Positions 25,701 to 36,829 of a stretch of 64,000 bases of DNA are shown here, one piece after another. The notes under the pieces were generated by a model, which saw nothing but the letters and a program-made list of their open reading frames with translations, did not search any database and was not told the DNA's origin. A program made the position numbers and the translations under genes. The stretch spans positions 152,545,967 through 152,609,966 of the forward strand of contig NC_134644.1 of assembly GCF_030463565.1 (NCBI RefSeq). Direction: 5' to 3'. Source of the DNA: Pelecanus crispus (taxonomy: Eukaryota > Chordata > Aves > Pelecaniformes > Pelecanidae). How positions within the stretch are numbered: position 1 is the stretch's first letter; the number at the start of each line of letters is the position of its first letter.

Positions 25701-28700
25701 AAGTAGGGTATGAAATCATTAGCTGATAGTTTGGTTCTATAGCAAATAAATGACTAGAGTGGTTCCCCCTAGTCATCTGTACTGAAACCTCTGACACACA
25801 ACTAACTCATAAATGACGTGGGAGAGGGATGCATAATGAATTTGCTAAGAAAAAAAATTGACTAAAGAGTTGCAGAAAGATCTTGTGATAGATGCAATTG
25901 GACAATAAAATGGTAGGTGAGATTTAGGGGTGGTAAATGCAGAGTAATGAATGTAGGGGAGAATAACCCCCACTATTTACACGACTAGATATGCACGGTA
26001 TTATAGTCGTTAATGCCACTCAGAAAAGTCTTTGTCGTCACTGTGGATGGTTCTGCGGAAATGTGAGGTCAGTGTTCAAATGTAGTCAAGGCAAATAGAA
26101 GGCAAAGTATATAATGAAAGGAGTAGACATCAAAATGTAAAACATTATTATGTTGATACATAAATATAATATGTAAAAGCAGGATGGCAAGATGGCATGG
26201 GAAAAGTAGAGAGTAATCTGTTAACTGTCAAAACACAAACTAGGTTGCAAAACCAGGAGTTACAATTAAATAAAATGCAGTATTTTCTCAGCAGTGCCTA
26301 ATTAAATTATCCAATATAACTTACTGCTGTAGTATTTTACAAAGAGTATAAGCATAAATGGTTGAAAAAGGGATTAGATGTGTTCTAGGAGGAAAGGAGG
26401 TCTGTTGGTGTCTTTTCAACACAATGCTGGTGTTGAAAACCTGCTTTTGTAAAGTTTGCTAAGCCATTGATTGTTGGAAGCTGGGAGGGATGTCAGCTTG
26501 TCATTGTGTACCCTGCTTGCTACCAGCCAGGGTGAGAACTGCATGTTTGGTCAGACTCGGAAGGTCTGGTGGTGTTTTCAGAACACCAAACCTCCTGCTC
26601 TTAACTTGTGCTCATGCTTCCAGGTGTCAAAAGCTAAATATTTTTAGCAAGCTGAAAGAAATACTGTGAGAACCAATTACTTGTCAGCCAAGTCCTTGGA
26701 TTTCTACTCTGGTTACACTACAGGCTGAGCATAGCTGCCTTCCTACAGTTCTGCATTTTTGCATTTATCCGTTAGGGTAGTTTTGCACTTAAATATGTTC
26801 TTTAAACAACAGCATTTAGCCAATGACAACATGCTATAGTAAAACTCTTGCAAGCATTTAATATTCACCTGTCATTATCTACCTCTAATATACATTTTTA
26901 TGTGTAGTGATTCTTGTGATATTTTAGCTTTTAAGTATTTTCATATAACAGAAATTCTGTTAGAATGGTAAAGGTTGGGTTTATGTCCTTTCTTCATCAG
27001 ACATTGCATTCTTTACACTCATTTTCTTTATCAAGGGACCGAACTTACGATATGTGTCCTTTTTAGCTATGCTGGAAAATGCTATTTTAAAATTGCCAGT
27101 TGCTAATCAAAATAGCTAGTAAAATATCTCTTTAGATAAAGTTGGTTTCATAGATATGAATATTGGGGTTTTTTTTTAGTTCTTACTTTCTAGAGAAAAT
27201 ATTGCTGTTTTACCTGAGTCTGCAAAAGTTCTTGACTGGCACCCCAAAACTTGCTGTAGAAAATGAATTTTATTTTTTTATCTGAGATGAACTGTGGGTG
27301 ATGAAAAGGAAGAATTCATAACAGTCAAGACAATTTCTACAAGACTTAATTTCAAAAGTAAACTCAATTTCGGTAGGAGATATATATGACTACCCAGGCT
27401 ATTATCTTTATTTTATCCTAAGTGCCAGGATGAACGGAGCTAACATAAATTAAACATTGGAGCAAATAAAATTTAATTGAAAAGAAAACAAGAAATCATA
27501 ATTGTGGAAGGGAAATTTAATTCATTTAGGGTTAACTCCTGACTATTTTTTTCATCTGAAGCCACATAGCATTTAGGAAATAATCCAATTTATGGAACTG
27601 GAGCACATTATACCAGAGCTATACATCTCTCCTTGTCATAAAATACTTAAGTCTTGGGTTCCTGAGAAGGCAGCTCCAGAGCAGACATCCAGAGGGGGGA
27701 TCAGACTTCCACGCGCCTGCTGTAATGGCATCTGCAGATACAGCACATGGCCGGAGTGCTCTAAAGGATGGTGCCAACATTTTTTTGGTTTTTCATAAAG
27801 CATTTTTCTGTTATTCTTGCTCTGCCATATCTTCTCCCTTCCCACCCCTCCCCACACATTCCTGTGTTCATTACAAAGGCCCCTTGAGGATTTGTACATA
27901 TTCCATTTTGAAGGGGAAAATTTATTTATAAATGTCTTTCCTTTTAAACTGCATGCTCAGTAGTAAGACTTGCTCTTGGGGTATGGGTGTATATATATTT
28001 GGGATACTTAAAAGGTGACAAAAATAAGGGTACTATTCTGGGCTCAGAAGTTAATCCTTCCTTTACCAGTCATTGGTTGAATATTTGACATACATAGCTG
28101 TTAATGGCAAAGAATTAAATAAAAATCTTAGCAAAAATTCTGCACAGTGTCTCTATTTATCAGCACATTTCAAAGTGTGTTAAATACTGTTTCAGCTTTC
28201 CTAATGCATGAATTTGACTATTTACGTGTGATACGGAGATTCCTTTTTCCTGAAATCCAAGAAGTGTTTTATCAAAACGCCGACTTAAAAAGGCTGCCGT
28301 GATCCTGCAGATTGATTTCACCCTCAGCTGTGGGTTAGTTCCCTCAGAATGGTGTTTCAATTACCGTCTTTTACTCTCAGGAGCTGGATGGGGAACGCGC
28401 CCGGGGCATGGCAGAGAGGACGGTGGACAGCAGCCTGCCGTGGATCCGGAGGCTGGGGCTTGTTCGAGCGCCGGCGGGGTCGGAGCCCATCGACACATGC
28501 ACGCCCCAGCAGCCGCTCTCCGTTTTCCAGTATCTTTTCAACCCTACAGGGCAACAAATGTGAACCATAGTGATGGAAGTTAGTTTTGATGCCTTGAATT
28601 ATCTTCTTAAAGTTGCTAACCAAAGCCTTTTTCTTCCCCCGTAGCCTTTTCTTACGCTTATGAACCTTCACTGTTCACCAGACGTCCACACATTTCTGTG

Positions 28701-31700
28701 CAAAGCCTTTGTCCCTGCCTGCCTGGAGCAAGTCCACGTGATCCACCCTTGTCGAAGCCTCTGTGAGAAAGTGTACTCTGACTGTAAGCAGTTGATGGAC
28801 ACTTTTGGAATCACATGGCCTGAAGAGCTGGAATGTGCCAGGTGGGCTATTTTTCATCTTGACAGGTGGTGGGGGTGATATTTTCATATTTGACCTAGAC
28901 TGAGCTGAAAATCTGAGGCAGAATGTTAAATATCACCTTGCTGTAGCTTCCTCATCGCTGGTGACCCTACAGTGCTTATGCATAGGACTATTTTTTTATT
29001 AAAACTTTTTTATTATTCAAATGATCACTTGCATTTTCTGCAGCAGTTCTTTTCAGTATTCAGATGCCTGCAAAAAGAAGTTTTTTACTATAAGTTTCTT
29101 TAAAATATTAAATGTTACAGCACAGATTTTGCTTTGGTTTCTGATCTCTAAACTAGAGATGATCGTACTTCATGGGGGTTTTATAAATAATTGCTCATAA
29201 AATAATGAAATATAAAATATTCTGTATTTTAATAGACACCGAGCATTAAATAGTAGACACCTTGTCTTACTCCTAACTGCTTGAATGTGCAAATTCAGTC
29301 TTGTGTTGCTTTTCTCATACTGCCTGCCAAAAGTCTATTTTTTTTAAATTTCACCTTTCTCTCAAAGATATTCACGTGTCTGTTCCAGAGACAAGACAGT
29401 TAATACTACGTTTGGGGAAAAGATGAGTCTATATACATTAAATGGAAACCACTGAAAACACTCCAGTGTAATCTTCTTGAGATTCTGACCTTCAACGGCA
29501 GAGATTTATAAATTATTAAGGCCAGATTTTTTTTTTTTAACGCACATCAGGGCAGGAAGTACAGGAAAGGAGCAGAGAGTGGAAAGTCAAATCATTTTTC
29601 TAACCCCCATGCAGTTGTTAATCTGTGATAGGGCTGAGGGAGAGCTGTGACAGTAGTCCTGTGCCATGATCTCTGGTAGAAATCTGTATGGCAGTGAATA
29701 TGACAGATGGCATTAATGCCATTTCCCTTAGTTCTGCAGAAAAATTGAAGTTGTGGGGTTTTAAAACAAGAAGGCATCAACTTTTCCTGTCTAGTGTGAG
29801 CTTCTGTGCAACAGTAGTGCCACTCAGTGCAGCAAATGTCTTCAAGAATTATTTTGAAAAATGAGGAAAATTACAAGTGAATCCAGTTATTCAATATATA
29901 TCTTTCAAATTACTTTTTAAATCAAATTACATTTTTGCAGGAATCACTGCAGCTTTAAATTATTCTATTACTGCTAGCATTTACTGAAAATGAGCCTCCT
30001 CTGTTCATAAGTGAAATGATGTCTCCTGATACCAAGAAGTCTCTGTAATGCAGGATGTTCTTACAACAGCAGGCATCCTGCTGCTGGAGCCCATGGAAGA
30101 GGAGCTGGCATGAGGATGGGCAGTAACCAGGATCCTGAGATTCACTGTCTTGTATTCTTACAGATATAATGCCTATTAAGACATGGGTGAATGAAGTTCG
30201 CACTGTTCCCATGCATACTAGTCCTGCCCACGTTTAATGAAAGAATCAGCTACAGAGTCAGTTTTCTTAATGATTAGTCTGGATTTATTTGGACAGCATG
30301 ATAATGCAGAGAAACAACAAACTGAAAGTTTTTTTAGCTCAAGCTGAGCTTGCAAACTGACATTGAGGGACCCTTACAATGGTGTTTGACAACATTTTGA
30401 GATAACAGAATCTTACTTTAAAAGCTAGAATGCAAAACTTTTTAAATATATGCTTAAACTCAGAATGCATATAAATATAAATATTTTGAGTAAATGCTTA
30501 CCTGTTTGAGTTATACTTACATAATCTAGTTTGAAGATATGTCCAACACTGCTAATACTATATTAACCATATAAAAACGTCAGGTATTGCGTCCAAGTAA
30601 TCCCTTGAGTTTAAATGAACATTATGGAGCTTGAAAAAAAATTGCTAAAATAATGATTGTTTTTTACAGTGGGTATATTTTTTGCTCTTGTCTTTTGTAG
30701 TTAGGTAGTTTTATTGTTGTCAACAATGAAATATCACTATAACACAAAAATTATAATATTATAATAATAATAATCATCAGTTAATTCTAGATACCCTCAG
30801 CCTTCTTTCTTTGTTTTTTGGTTGCAGCTTGCATTTTCACAAGATTGGTTGCTGTCTCCAATAGTCTGTTGTTATCCAGATTTAAAAAAACCCAACTACT
30901 GTAAATATTTTTATGTACATATGTAAAAGTTCAGTAGAATTTAAGACTGTAAAAGAACTGCAATTTGAGTAGTGTTTCATAAGCAATAAAACAACAGGTA
31001 GAAATCAACAGTTAAATAGCTGTGTTTGAATAGTCTTCTAAACCAAAAATATTTGAAGTCTGTTTTTTAAAATGCCACCTGATTTTTTTCACATAATGCA
31101 CATTTTACATTATCTATAAAATTTAACAGTGCTTAGAATCAGATTTTTTTCATATTTCTAAGAAATTATTATAGTTGAGAATGAGGGATATTAAGATATT
31201 TCCTCTTCTGTTTATTTACGTAGGCTAGTCAATTGTGATGAGACTGTTCCTGCCACTGCTGCTGTAACCACAAACGTACGTGGAACTCAGAAGACCCTAG
31301 GCCAGACCCGAAGGGATTATGGATTCTGGTGTCCACGACACCTACACACTACCAATGGACAAGGCTACAAGTTTCTAGGAATTGATCAGTGTGCACCCCC
31401 ATGTCCTAATATGTACTTCAAAAATTATGAATTGGATGTTGCAAAAAGCTTCATTGGAATAGTTTCAATCTTTTGTCTTTGTGCTACGCTTTTCACATTC
31501 CTGACTTTTCTGATTGACGTTAAAAGGTTTAGGTACCCAGAGAGGCCGATCATATATTACTCCGTCTGTTACAGCATAGTCTCTCTAATGTACTTTATCG
31601 GATTTTTACTTGGGAACAGAACTGCCTGTAACGAGGCAGATGATAAGTTAGAAATTGGTGAAACAGTTGTTCTTGGCTCCCAAAACAAAGCCTGTACTGT

Positions 31701-34700
31701 CCTTTTCATGGTTTTGTATTTTTTCACTATGGCAGGAACTATATGGTGGGTGATTCTTACAATCACTTGGTTCCTTGCAGCGGGAAGAAAATGGAGCTGT
31801 GAAGCTATTGCACAAAAGGCCATGTGGTTCCACGCGGTTGCGTGGGGAATACCTGGTTTTCTAACCATCATGCTCCTTGCAATGAACAAAGTTGAAGGGG
31901 ACAATATCAGTGGAGTTTGTTTTGTGGGTCTCTACGATCTGGATGCCTCTCTGTACTTCGTGCTTTTGCCGTTGTGCCTTTGTGTTTTTTTCGGTCTCTC
32001 TCTTCTTTTAGCTGGTATTATTTCTTTAAATCATGTGCGGCAAGTCATACAGCATGATGGCAGAAACCAGGAGAAGCTAAAGAAATTTATGATCCGAATT
32101 GGAGTTTTTAGTGGTTTATACTTGGTGCCACTTGTAGCACTTCTTGGATGTTATGTCTATGAACTGGTGAACCGGAAAATCTGGGAAACGACTTGGGTTT
32201 TTGACCACTGTGACCAGTACCATATTCCTTGTCCTTATCAGGCAAGTAGCAGTTTCCTTTATAAAAAATACTGGAAAGTTAATTGGCAAAACCCCTGATG
32301 CATCACCGTATCTGCCATGCAGTTAGTAAATTATTTTCACATTAAGTAATCAGTTCAAGAACATGCAGTGATTAGTTGCTTTTTAAGTCAAAATGGGTGG
32401 TATCATACTTTTGCTTTGAAATTTCTCAGTAATCAAATTGATAGCACTCAGCAATTAAATTCCAACTCAGAGTTCTAAAGGGAATATATAATCTTTATGA
32501 TATTTGAACTTCATGTTACAAATTGTGCTGGGGGGAGGATCATTCATCACAGTATCTATTCCTAGAAGTAGTTGCTCAGTATTTGGGTGCCTAGCTCAGT
32601 ATCGAAGTACCTAAGGTGAGTTTGCATCGATTTCAGTTGAAGTGGAAGTAATGATTCTTGAAAATTGAGTTTAAATTGGATTAAAATGTTGCTTATAAAC
32701 GTAGATTTAAAATCAATTTCGTCTTTTTTTCTTCAAAGTATAGAAGTGTAAACCACTTGAAATTACAAAACAAATTTCCAGTATATTTTTCCACAATAGC
32801 TGTCATTTGCAGGCTGAGTTCAGTAATGTGAAGAAATCTTTAAAAAACCCAACCAAACAAAACAGAAAAAAACAAACAACCCAACACCCAATGGCACTTT
32901 AAATTGCAGAGGTGTTACTATTTAACATTTGACTCTTAAAAAGCCACCTTCCTTGGAAAGGCTTTTAAAGTAAATCTGCCCGTGTTCAGTACTCTGTATG
33001 GATTAAATCTCTTACAAGTACATAAAACTCCCTGCAATCACAAGTAATTTGTGGTTTGTTTCTTTCCATTTAAGAACAAATATAAAAGAAGACACCATCA
33101 CTAAGAGAAATGCAAGTGTCTCATGTCATCTTTCATTGCTTTGCCCTTACCATCTATGTTTTTACTGGAATAAACTATCATTAAAAAGAGGAACATAAAC
33201 ACAGGCATTATGGAATGATAAGGCTTGATCCCTCCCCATTCGTAAACAGCCTCTATATCCTCTGTATTGAAGTCAGTGTAAGCTGAGAGTAGCACAGCTC
33301 ACAGGCTTCTCTGTTACTTTTGCCTCCATTACCGCTCTTAACAAGTGCACTTTGTCTTCAGCGGGTTTTGCACTGAGCTCTGTATCAACCTACGTGGTCC
33401 AAAATACACAAGGTTGAAAACAAGGCTTTTATGCTTTTTAAAAAAACCCTTGTTTTGTAATGCTTAAATATAACAGCTTGGCATAATAAGGCAGAAAGAG
33501 CATGTATTCTCAGCCTTTAATTAACCTATTGGAAAGAGTGAATAGCAACAGGGAATGTTACACCAAGACATACTTAATGGGATCTGTCCCTGTAATAAAC
33601 AGCGTGTGCTAACTATGGAGTAGCTTAAAGTGGCGTGCTCGGCCTTGGCTTACCTGAGCTAGCTTGTAGACTTTTATTACATTGGCTAGATCAAAACCAA
33701 ATAAAAACAAACTTCAGTTTAAATAGCTAATGGTGCCTGGCCGTCAAAAATAGTGACTTTCATAGATGGGACTGGCAGATAAGCCAGGTAATGTAAATTA
33801 AATTTGCAGCATGGGAGGAGAAGATAATAATCTCTTACTGAGTTAAATGTCTCAGCTCCTGTGATCCAGTTCTGCAAATAGGTGGATTAATTTTGCAATA
33901 AACAGAAAACAACTATGTAGTTCCCTGCGGCTCCTTGAATATGCTGTCTAAGCTGATTAACTCCCAACCCATCCACTTACTGTTTCTTTTAAGTTGAAGG
34001 GAATAGTCTTATACATAAAATCTATCTCTGAAGAGCATGGTTACTAATACTATTACCCCCCCCCCCCCAATTATCTTTCCTTTCAATTTAAAAGAAAAAT
34101 ATTTCCTTCTGACTAATCTCCTCTCTGTGTATTCAGCTGTAGACATTAACCAGGTCTGACTTGACTGTACATGTCTAACGTTTGTCGACAGTACAAGCCT
34201 CAACAAAGAAGAACAGCCATAAGGCGAAAGTCTCTCTTTTACATAATTTGTCTTCTGCATTTAAAAAATAAATCAACAAGTTTATTTTCTTCTTTACATT
34301 TATTAAACTTTGTTATCTTCTAGGCAAAGGCACTAGCAAGACCAGAAATATTTTTGTTTCTGATGAAATATTTGCTGACATTAATTGTTGGCATATCTCC
34401 AGTCTTCTGGGTGGGAAGTAAAAAGACCTGTTCTGAATGGGCCAATTTCTTCAACAGAAACCGCAAAAGAGAGTAAGAACAATTTTTTATTCCTGTTTTT
34501 TAAAGTGTATACTTTAAAATAAGTTGGATTTCAGACATTTCTTAAATACAGCTCAGGTAATCAAAATGTTGTCCTCAGACCCTTTCTTTTTCGGAGTCTA
34601 AATGCTGCATATGGGCGTCAGCAAAATTCCATTGGAGTCTATGGAAGTTTTACATAGGCAATGACTCTTTGACAACATTCTCAGAAGACAGAAAATATTT

Positions 34701-36829
34701 TCTTCTGCTGATTTGTTCTCTTCATAGAGCAGAAGACATATTGTTGTGTTTCGCATTGGTAATACATCTCTGGTTTCCAGTCAAATGAAGGAAGATAATT
34801 TCAGCCATCAGCTTAGATCCTTTCACGTGTTCTGACTACTTCATTTGGCACAGTACTTAGCTGTGTTTACTACCATGCAATAATAACATCCTCTGCTTTT
34901 CTCCTCTGCCAGGCTTGTCTTATTTGAAAATTAATTTTCATTGAACCCTCCTTAGCATCACTTTTATTGTATTAATCTAATGTTCCTTATTTTTTTTCTG
35001 AAATAGAATAATTCAGTTTTATTATTTAATTCTAGTACATTTGTATCTATGGATTTAAATAGATTATAAATGTCATCTCCCTTTGTTGTAGTTGTCATTT
35101 TTTCCATTCTTTTTTATTCCTTGGTTATTTCGTTTTAGATTATATGTGTTGCTCACAAATTATACTGTATTTTGAGATCTTTTTATTTCTTTGGATTTCC
35201 CAAGGCAACAGTCCTTAAGCTCCTTTTATTTTACATCTACATTCCTTGATGGTGAGCTTATAGCTTCCTCTCCCTCTTCCCTCTTTTTCCATTTCCTGTA
35301 TAATTTTTCCTGTGTATCAGATGTTAAGTGCTTTCAGCTATAAGAATTTAAAACCAATGAAGTCAATTTTATAATGCTTACCTCTTTTTCACTTGAATGA
35401 CTTTATTTCATGTAAAGTTAATTTGGTAATACAGCTGCTTATGGGCTAATCCTGCTTTCCTCTCTTAGATGATTAATCTACTGAAGTATTGGACCTATTT
35501 GCAGAAGTAAGAAATGTAGAAATCTGCTTTATTTAATTGTTCCACAGACATAATTACTTTGGAGCCATTGTGATCAGATTTTTTTCTCCTCTTTTCACAT
35601 AGAATTGTTTTCCTCATGTTCATTAACATTCAGCTCAGTTTGCATTATTGGTTGCTATTCTTTCACGTTTTTGTGTATGAAGCTATATTACATTGTATCT
35701 AAGGTTATCCTCTTCATTCAGTTACATGCTTGTATTTTCTTTCAGTCCAATCAGTGAGAGTCGAAGAGTGCTGCAAGAATCATGTGAATTTTTCTTGAAG
35801 CACAATTCCAAAGTTAAACATAAAAAGAAGCACTACAAATCAACTTCGCACAGATTGAAAGTCATTTCTAAGTCAATGGGGACTAGTACGGGTGGCACAA
35901 CAAATCATGGAACTTCTGCAGTAGCAATCACTAATCATGATTACTTAAGCCAAGAAACTGTTGCAGAAATTAAAACCTCTCCAGAGACATCTGAGAAAGA
36001 GATAGAGGCAGACAGAACATCAGCCCGAAGAGTCGAGGAAGGTGAAAACAGTGGAGATCAAATGTTACATAGTCCTAAACTGACCGTGGATCAGGTGGAA
36101 AAAAGAAACAGAGCAGATAGCTCATGCGATATGAGTAGCTTGGCTGAGAGTATGAGGCGAGTAGGTGAAGGAAGGTAAGATTCCTTAATTCAATCTTTTG
36201 CTTGTTTATGTGTATTACCACTATTTTTGAAAGTTTTCTTCTCTCTGAAGAATCAATGTACTCTCAGTATACAATTAACCCTCAGTAGCTGTCAAGAGTA
36301 CTGTAGTTCTTACAAACTATTTCATATGGCCATGTATCTTCAGCATATGAGTTATTTTATATTTTTAGAGGATTCTTCTTTTCCTTTTAAGCGTTGAGTG
36401 CTGGAGCTTAGCTCATAGGATATTTTGGTACCATTGAACAGTGTCTCTCAAGGAATCTGTGGCTGCAGTGCAATCATTTTGAGAGGTGACAAGTCTGAAA
36501 AAGAACAATGGTGACCCTAAGCTTCGAAAAGCATACAGAACTGTATTGCGTGCTCTTGTAAAGAATATAGCTTAAGATATATTGTAATTTTGTTGCTAAA
36601 AATGTATTTTTTGCACTGTAATGCATTGTGCTTAAAATGGACTCCCTGTGTTTTATTTTTCATTACTTACAGAATAACTCCTAAAAATGATTTTATTGAA
36701 TCTCCTCCATTACAAAGCAGCTGTTCCCAAATACCTGGGGTCTCACAGTCAGCTTCCGTGTCACTACTTGTCTACTCGGCTTCTGACACCAGAAGAGAGT
36801 TGGATTCAGGAAACAGTTCAAACCCGTGA
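7552..36829 (+). CDS. FZD6: Frizzled-6, Wnt receptor (six coding exons, 709 aa)
   Basis: Frizzled-6 is a seven-pass membrane Wnt receptor, best known for planar cell polarity and for restraining canonical Wnt signalling. Coding exons are 7552-7731, 28645-28841, 31224-32241, 34324-34472, 35746-36174 and 36673-36829; phases agree throughout and give 709 residues (human 706). Residues 1-19 form a signal peptide. The cysteine-rich Wnt-binding domain starts at the LFTCEP motif and crosses exons 2-4; N39 is in an N-x-T sequon. Membrane segments lie at about 201-223, 236-256, 285-312, 326-346, 368-394, 416-438 and 476-495. The Dishevelled-binding KTxxxW motif is KTCSEW at 499-504. A long cytoplasmic tail follows, with a basic KHKKKHY stretch and a final portion (exons 6-7) that diverges from human. 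The ATG at 7552 starts the signal peptide and has no in-frame upstream ATG. Intron 4 uses a GC donor. Identification rests on near-continuous identity to known Frizzled-6. Confidence 0.97.
11213..11492. mobile_element. Ancient DNA transposon relic with terminal inverted repeats (hAT-like MITE)
   Basis: The left end reads TAGGGTTTGTCTAGT at 11214 and the right end reads GTAGACAAGCCCTTA at 11477-11491, so the ends are inverted repeats of each other with about two mismatches. The roughly 280-bp length and GGGCTTGTCTAC-type termini resemble non-autonomous hAT elements of reptiles. No clear 8-bp target duplication survives. Confidence 0.55.
13095..14960 (+). pseudogene. PIF/Harbinger transposase fossil
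   Basis: Two separated stretches translate to pieces that I recognise from Harbinger (HARBI1-like) transposases. At 13829-13883 is [18 protein letters not shown], matching the VAVALWKLATPDSYRSVANQ type. At 14788-14870 are [15 protein letters not shown] and, in another frame, [14 protein letters not shown], matching the LQALVDHRGRFTDI and GRTHDARVFRNSGL types. The frame changes and stops show it is dead. GGCTATGTCTACACTAG at about 13096 resembles a DNA-transposon terminal repeat and may be its 5' end; no matching right end was found. Confidence 0.6.
17777..17812. repeat. AAT/ATT microsatellite, self-complementary
   Basis: An AAT run passes into ATT and back to AAT within FZD6 intron 2, so the tract can fold on itself. 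Confidence 0.85.
18139..18206 (+). repeat. Copy A of a dispersed ~70-bp repeat
   Basis: The core CTGTTGCTACAGCCAGTCCC, flanked by AAGTTAGGTGTCACAAGC and TGTGGATCTTGCTCTTG, recurs with few mismatches at 20070-20138, about 1.9 kb downstream in the same orientation. The family was not identified. Confidence 0.75.
18255..18345 (+). pseudogene. LINE (CR1-like) reverse-transcriptase fragment
   Basis: The translation contains [17 protein letters not shown], the AFDTV block of non-LTR reverse transcriptases (usually of the form DFSKAFDTVxH). Only this short piece is readable, so it is a truncated relic. Confidence 0.65.
19349..19807 (+). mobile_element. Avian endogenous retrovirus solo LTR (ERVL-type, 459 bp)
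   Basis: The element starts TATCCTGGTTTCAGCTGGG (a TG to TA change at the very end) and finishes GGTTAAACCACGACA. CCTGGTTT and AAACCACGACA form the imperfect terminal inverted repeat. It is flanked by perfect 5-bp target duplications TAGAC (19344-19348 and 19808-19812). ATTAAA at 19685-19690 is a likely poly(A) signal, giving plus orientation. No internal viral genes are present. The 5-bp duplication and the family look fit ERVL-like bird LTRs. Confidence 0.88.
20070..20138 (+). repeat. Copy B of the dispersed ~70-bp repeat
   Basis: This stretch matches 18139-18206 closely. The solo LTR at 19349-19807 lies between the two copies. Confidence 0.75.
22462..22478 (+). repeat. Poly-C tract (C17)
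   Basis: Seventeen consecutive C residues follow GCGCG in an otherwise AT-rich part of FZD6 intron 2. The tract is likely to be length-variable or an assembly-sensitive spot. Confidence 0.9.
25830..26450 (+). pseudogene. Ancient LINE (CR1/L3-like) ORF2 relic
   Basis: The order of words matches the 3' part of amniote CR1/L3-type LINEs. These include a GGGAGAATAACCCC-type block, a CACTCAGAAAAGTCTTTGTCGTCACTG block (the EKDLGVxVD region) and TGGTTGAAAAAGGGATTAGATGTGTTC near 26360 (the FKKGLDxF region). Many stops and indels show long decay. Boundaries are approximate. Confidence 0.6.
28645..28841 (+). CDS. FZD6: FZD6 coding exon 3 (cysteine-rich domain)
   Basis: This 197-bp exon starts in phase 0 and encodes [13 protein letters not shown] through to EELECA plus two bases of an Arg codon. 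It contributes core cysteines of the Wnt-binding domain ([30 protein letters not shown]). The donor is AG then GTGGGC, a weak match at +3 to +5. Confidence 0.96.
28842..31223 (+). other. FZD6: FZD6 intron 3
   Basis: A 2.4 kb AT-rich intron, donor GTGGGC and acceptor ATTTACGTAG. I see nothing gene-like or repeat-like beyond AT-rich simple sequence near 30.75 kb. Confidence 0.85.
31224..32241 (+). CDS. FZD6: FZD6 coding exon 4 (end of CRD, TM1-TM6)
   Basis: This 1018-bp exon completes Arg126 and runs to Gln465. It carries the last CRD cysteines (NCDET), the linker with the CPRHL and [19 protein letters not shown] motifs, and the first six membrane segments with their loops, ending at the CPYQ motif. 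The junction after CAG is followed by GCAAGT, so the donor is GC, not GT. Confidence 0.97.
32242..34323 (+). other. FZD6: FZD6 intron 4, GC-AG type
   Basis: A 2.1 kb intron bounded by CAG then GCAAGT at 32242 and the acceptor CTTCTAG at 34323. Only the GC donor keeps the frame between CPYQ and AKALARPE. The intron includes a C13 run at 34056-34068. No other feature is clear. Confidence 0.9.
34056..34068 (+). repeat. Poly-C tract (C13)
   Basis: Thirteen C residues in FZD6 intron 4. Confidence 0.9.
34324..34472 (+). CDS. FZD6: FZD6 coding exon 5 (TM7 and Dishevelled-binding motif)
   Basis: This 149-bp exon starts at AKALARPE, forms the seventh membrane segment (about residues 476-495) and then encodes [12 protein letters not shown], which contains the KTxxxW motif that recruits Dishevelled. 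The donor is GA then GTAAGA, splitting an Asp codon. Confidence 0.97.
34473..35745 (+). other. FZD6: FZD6 intron 5
   Basis: A 1.3 kb AT-rich intron, donor GTAAGA and acceptor TTTCTTTCAG. I see no other feature. Confidence 0.9.
35746..36174 (+). CDS. FZD6: FZD6 coding exon 6 (cytoplasmic tail)
   Basis: This 429-bp exon begins [12 protein letters not shown], matching the conserved proximal tail, followed by a Lys/His-rich stretch and a Ser/Thr/Glu-rich region. The first half is strongly conserved with human; the second half (after about YLSQETV) is divergent. The donor is AG then GTAAGA. Confidence 0.95.
36673..36829 (+). CDS. FZD6: FZD6 coding exon 7 (C-terminus)
   Basis: The acceptor TTACTTACAG ends at 36672. 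The 157-bp coding part completes an Arg codon, continues [12 protein letters not shown] (human has ISPKSD at the same place) and stops with TGA at 36827-36829. The extreme C-terminus differs from human and ends in SGNSSNP. Confidence 0.93.

Larger units (their letters stand above)
7732..28644 (+). other. FZD6: FZD6 intron 2 (20.9 kb)
   Basis: The intron runs from the donor GTAAGT at 7732 to the acceptor CCCCCGTAG at 28644, phase 0. It holds a hAT-like relic (11.2-11.5 kb), a Harbinger fossil (13.1-15.0 kb), a LINE RT fragment (18.3 kb), a solo LTR (19.35-19.81 kb), a longer LINE relic (25.8-26.45 kb) and several microsatellites. Apart from these and a GC-rich segment at 28381-28563, I see no coding exon. 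Confidence 0.9.
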
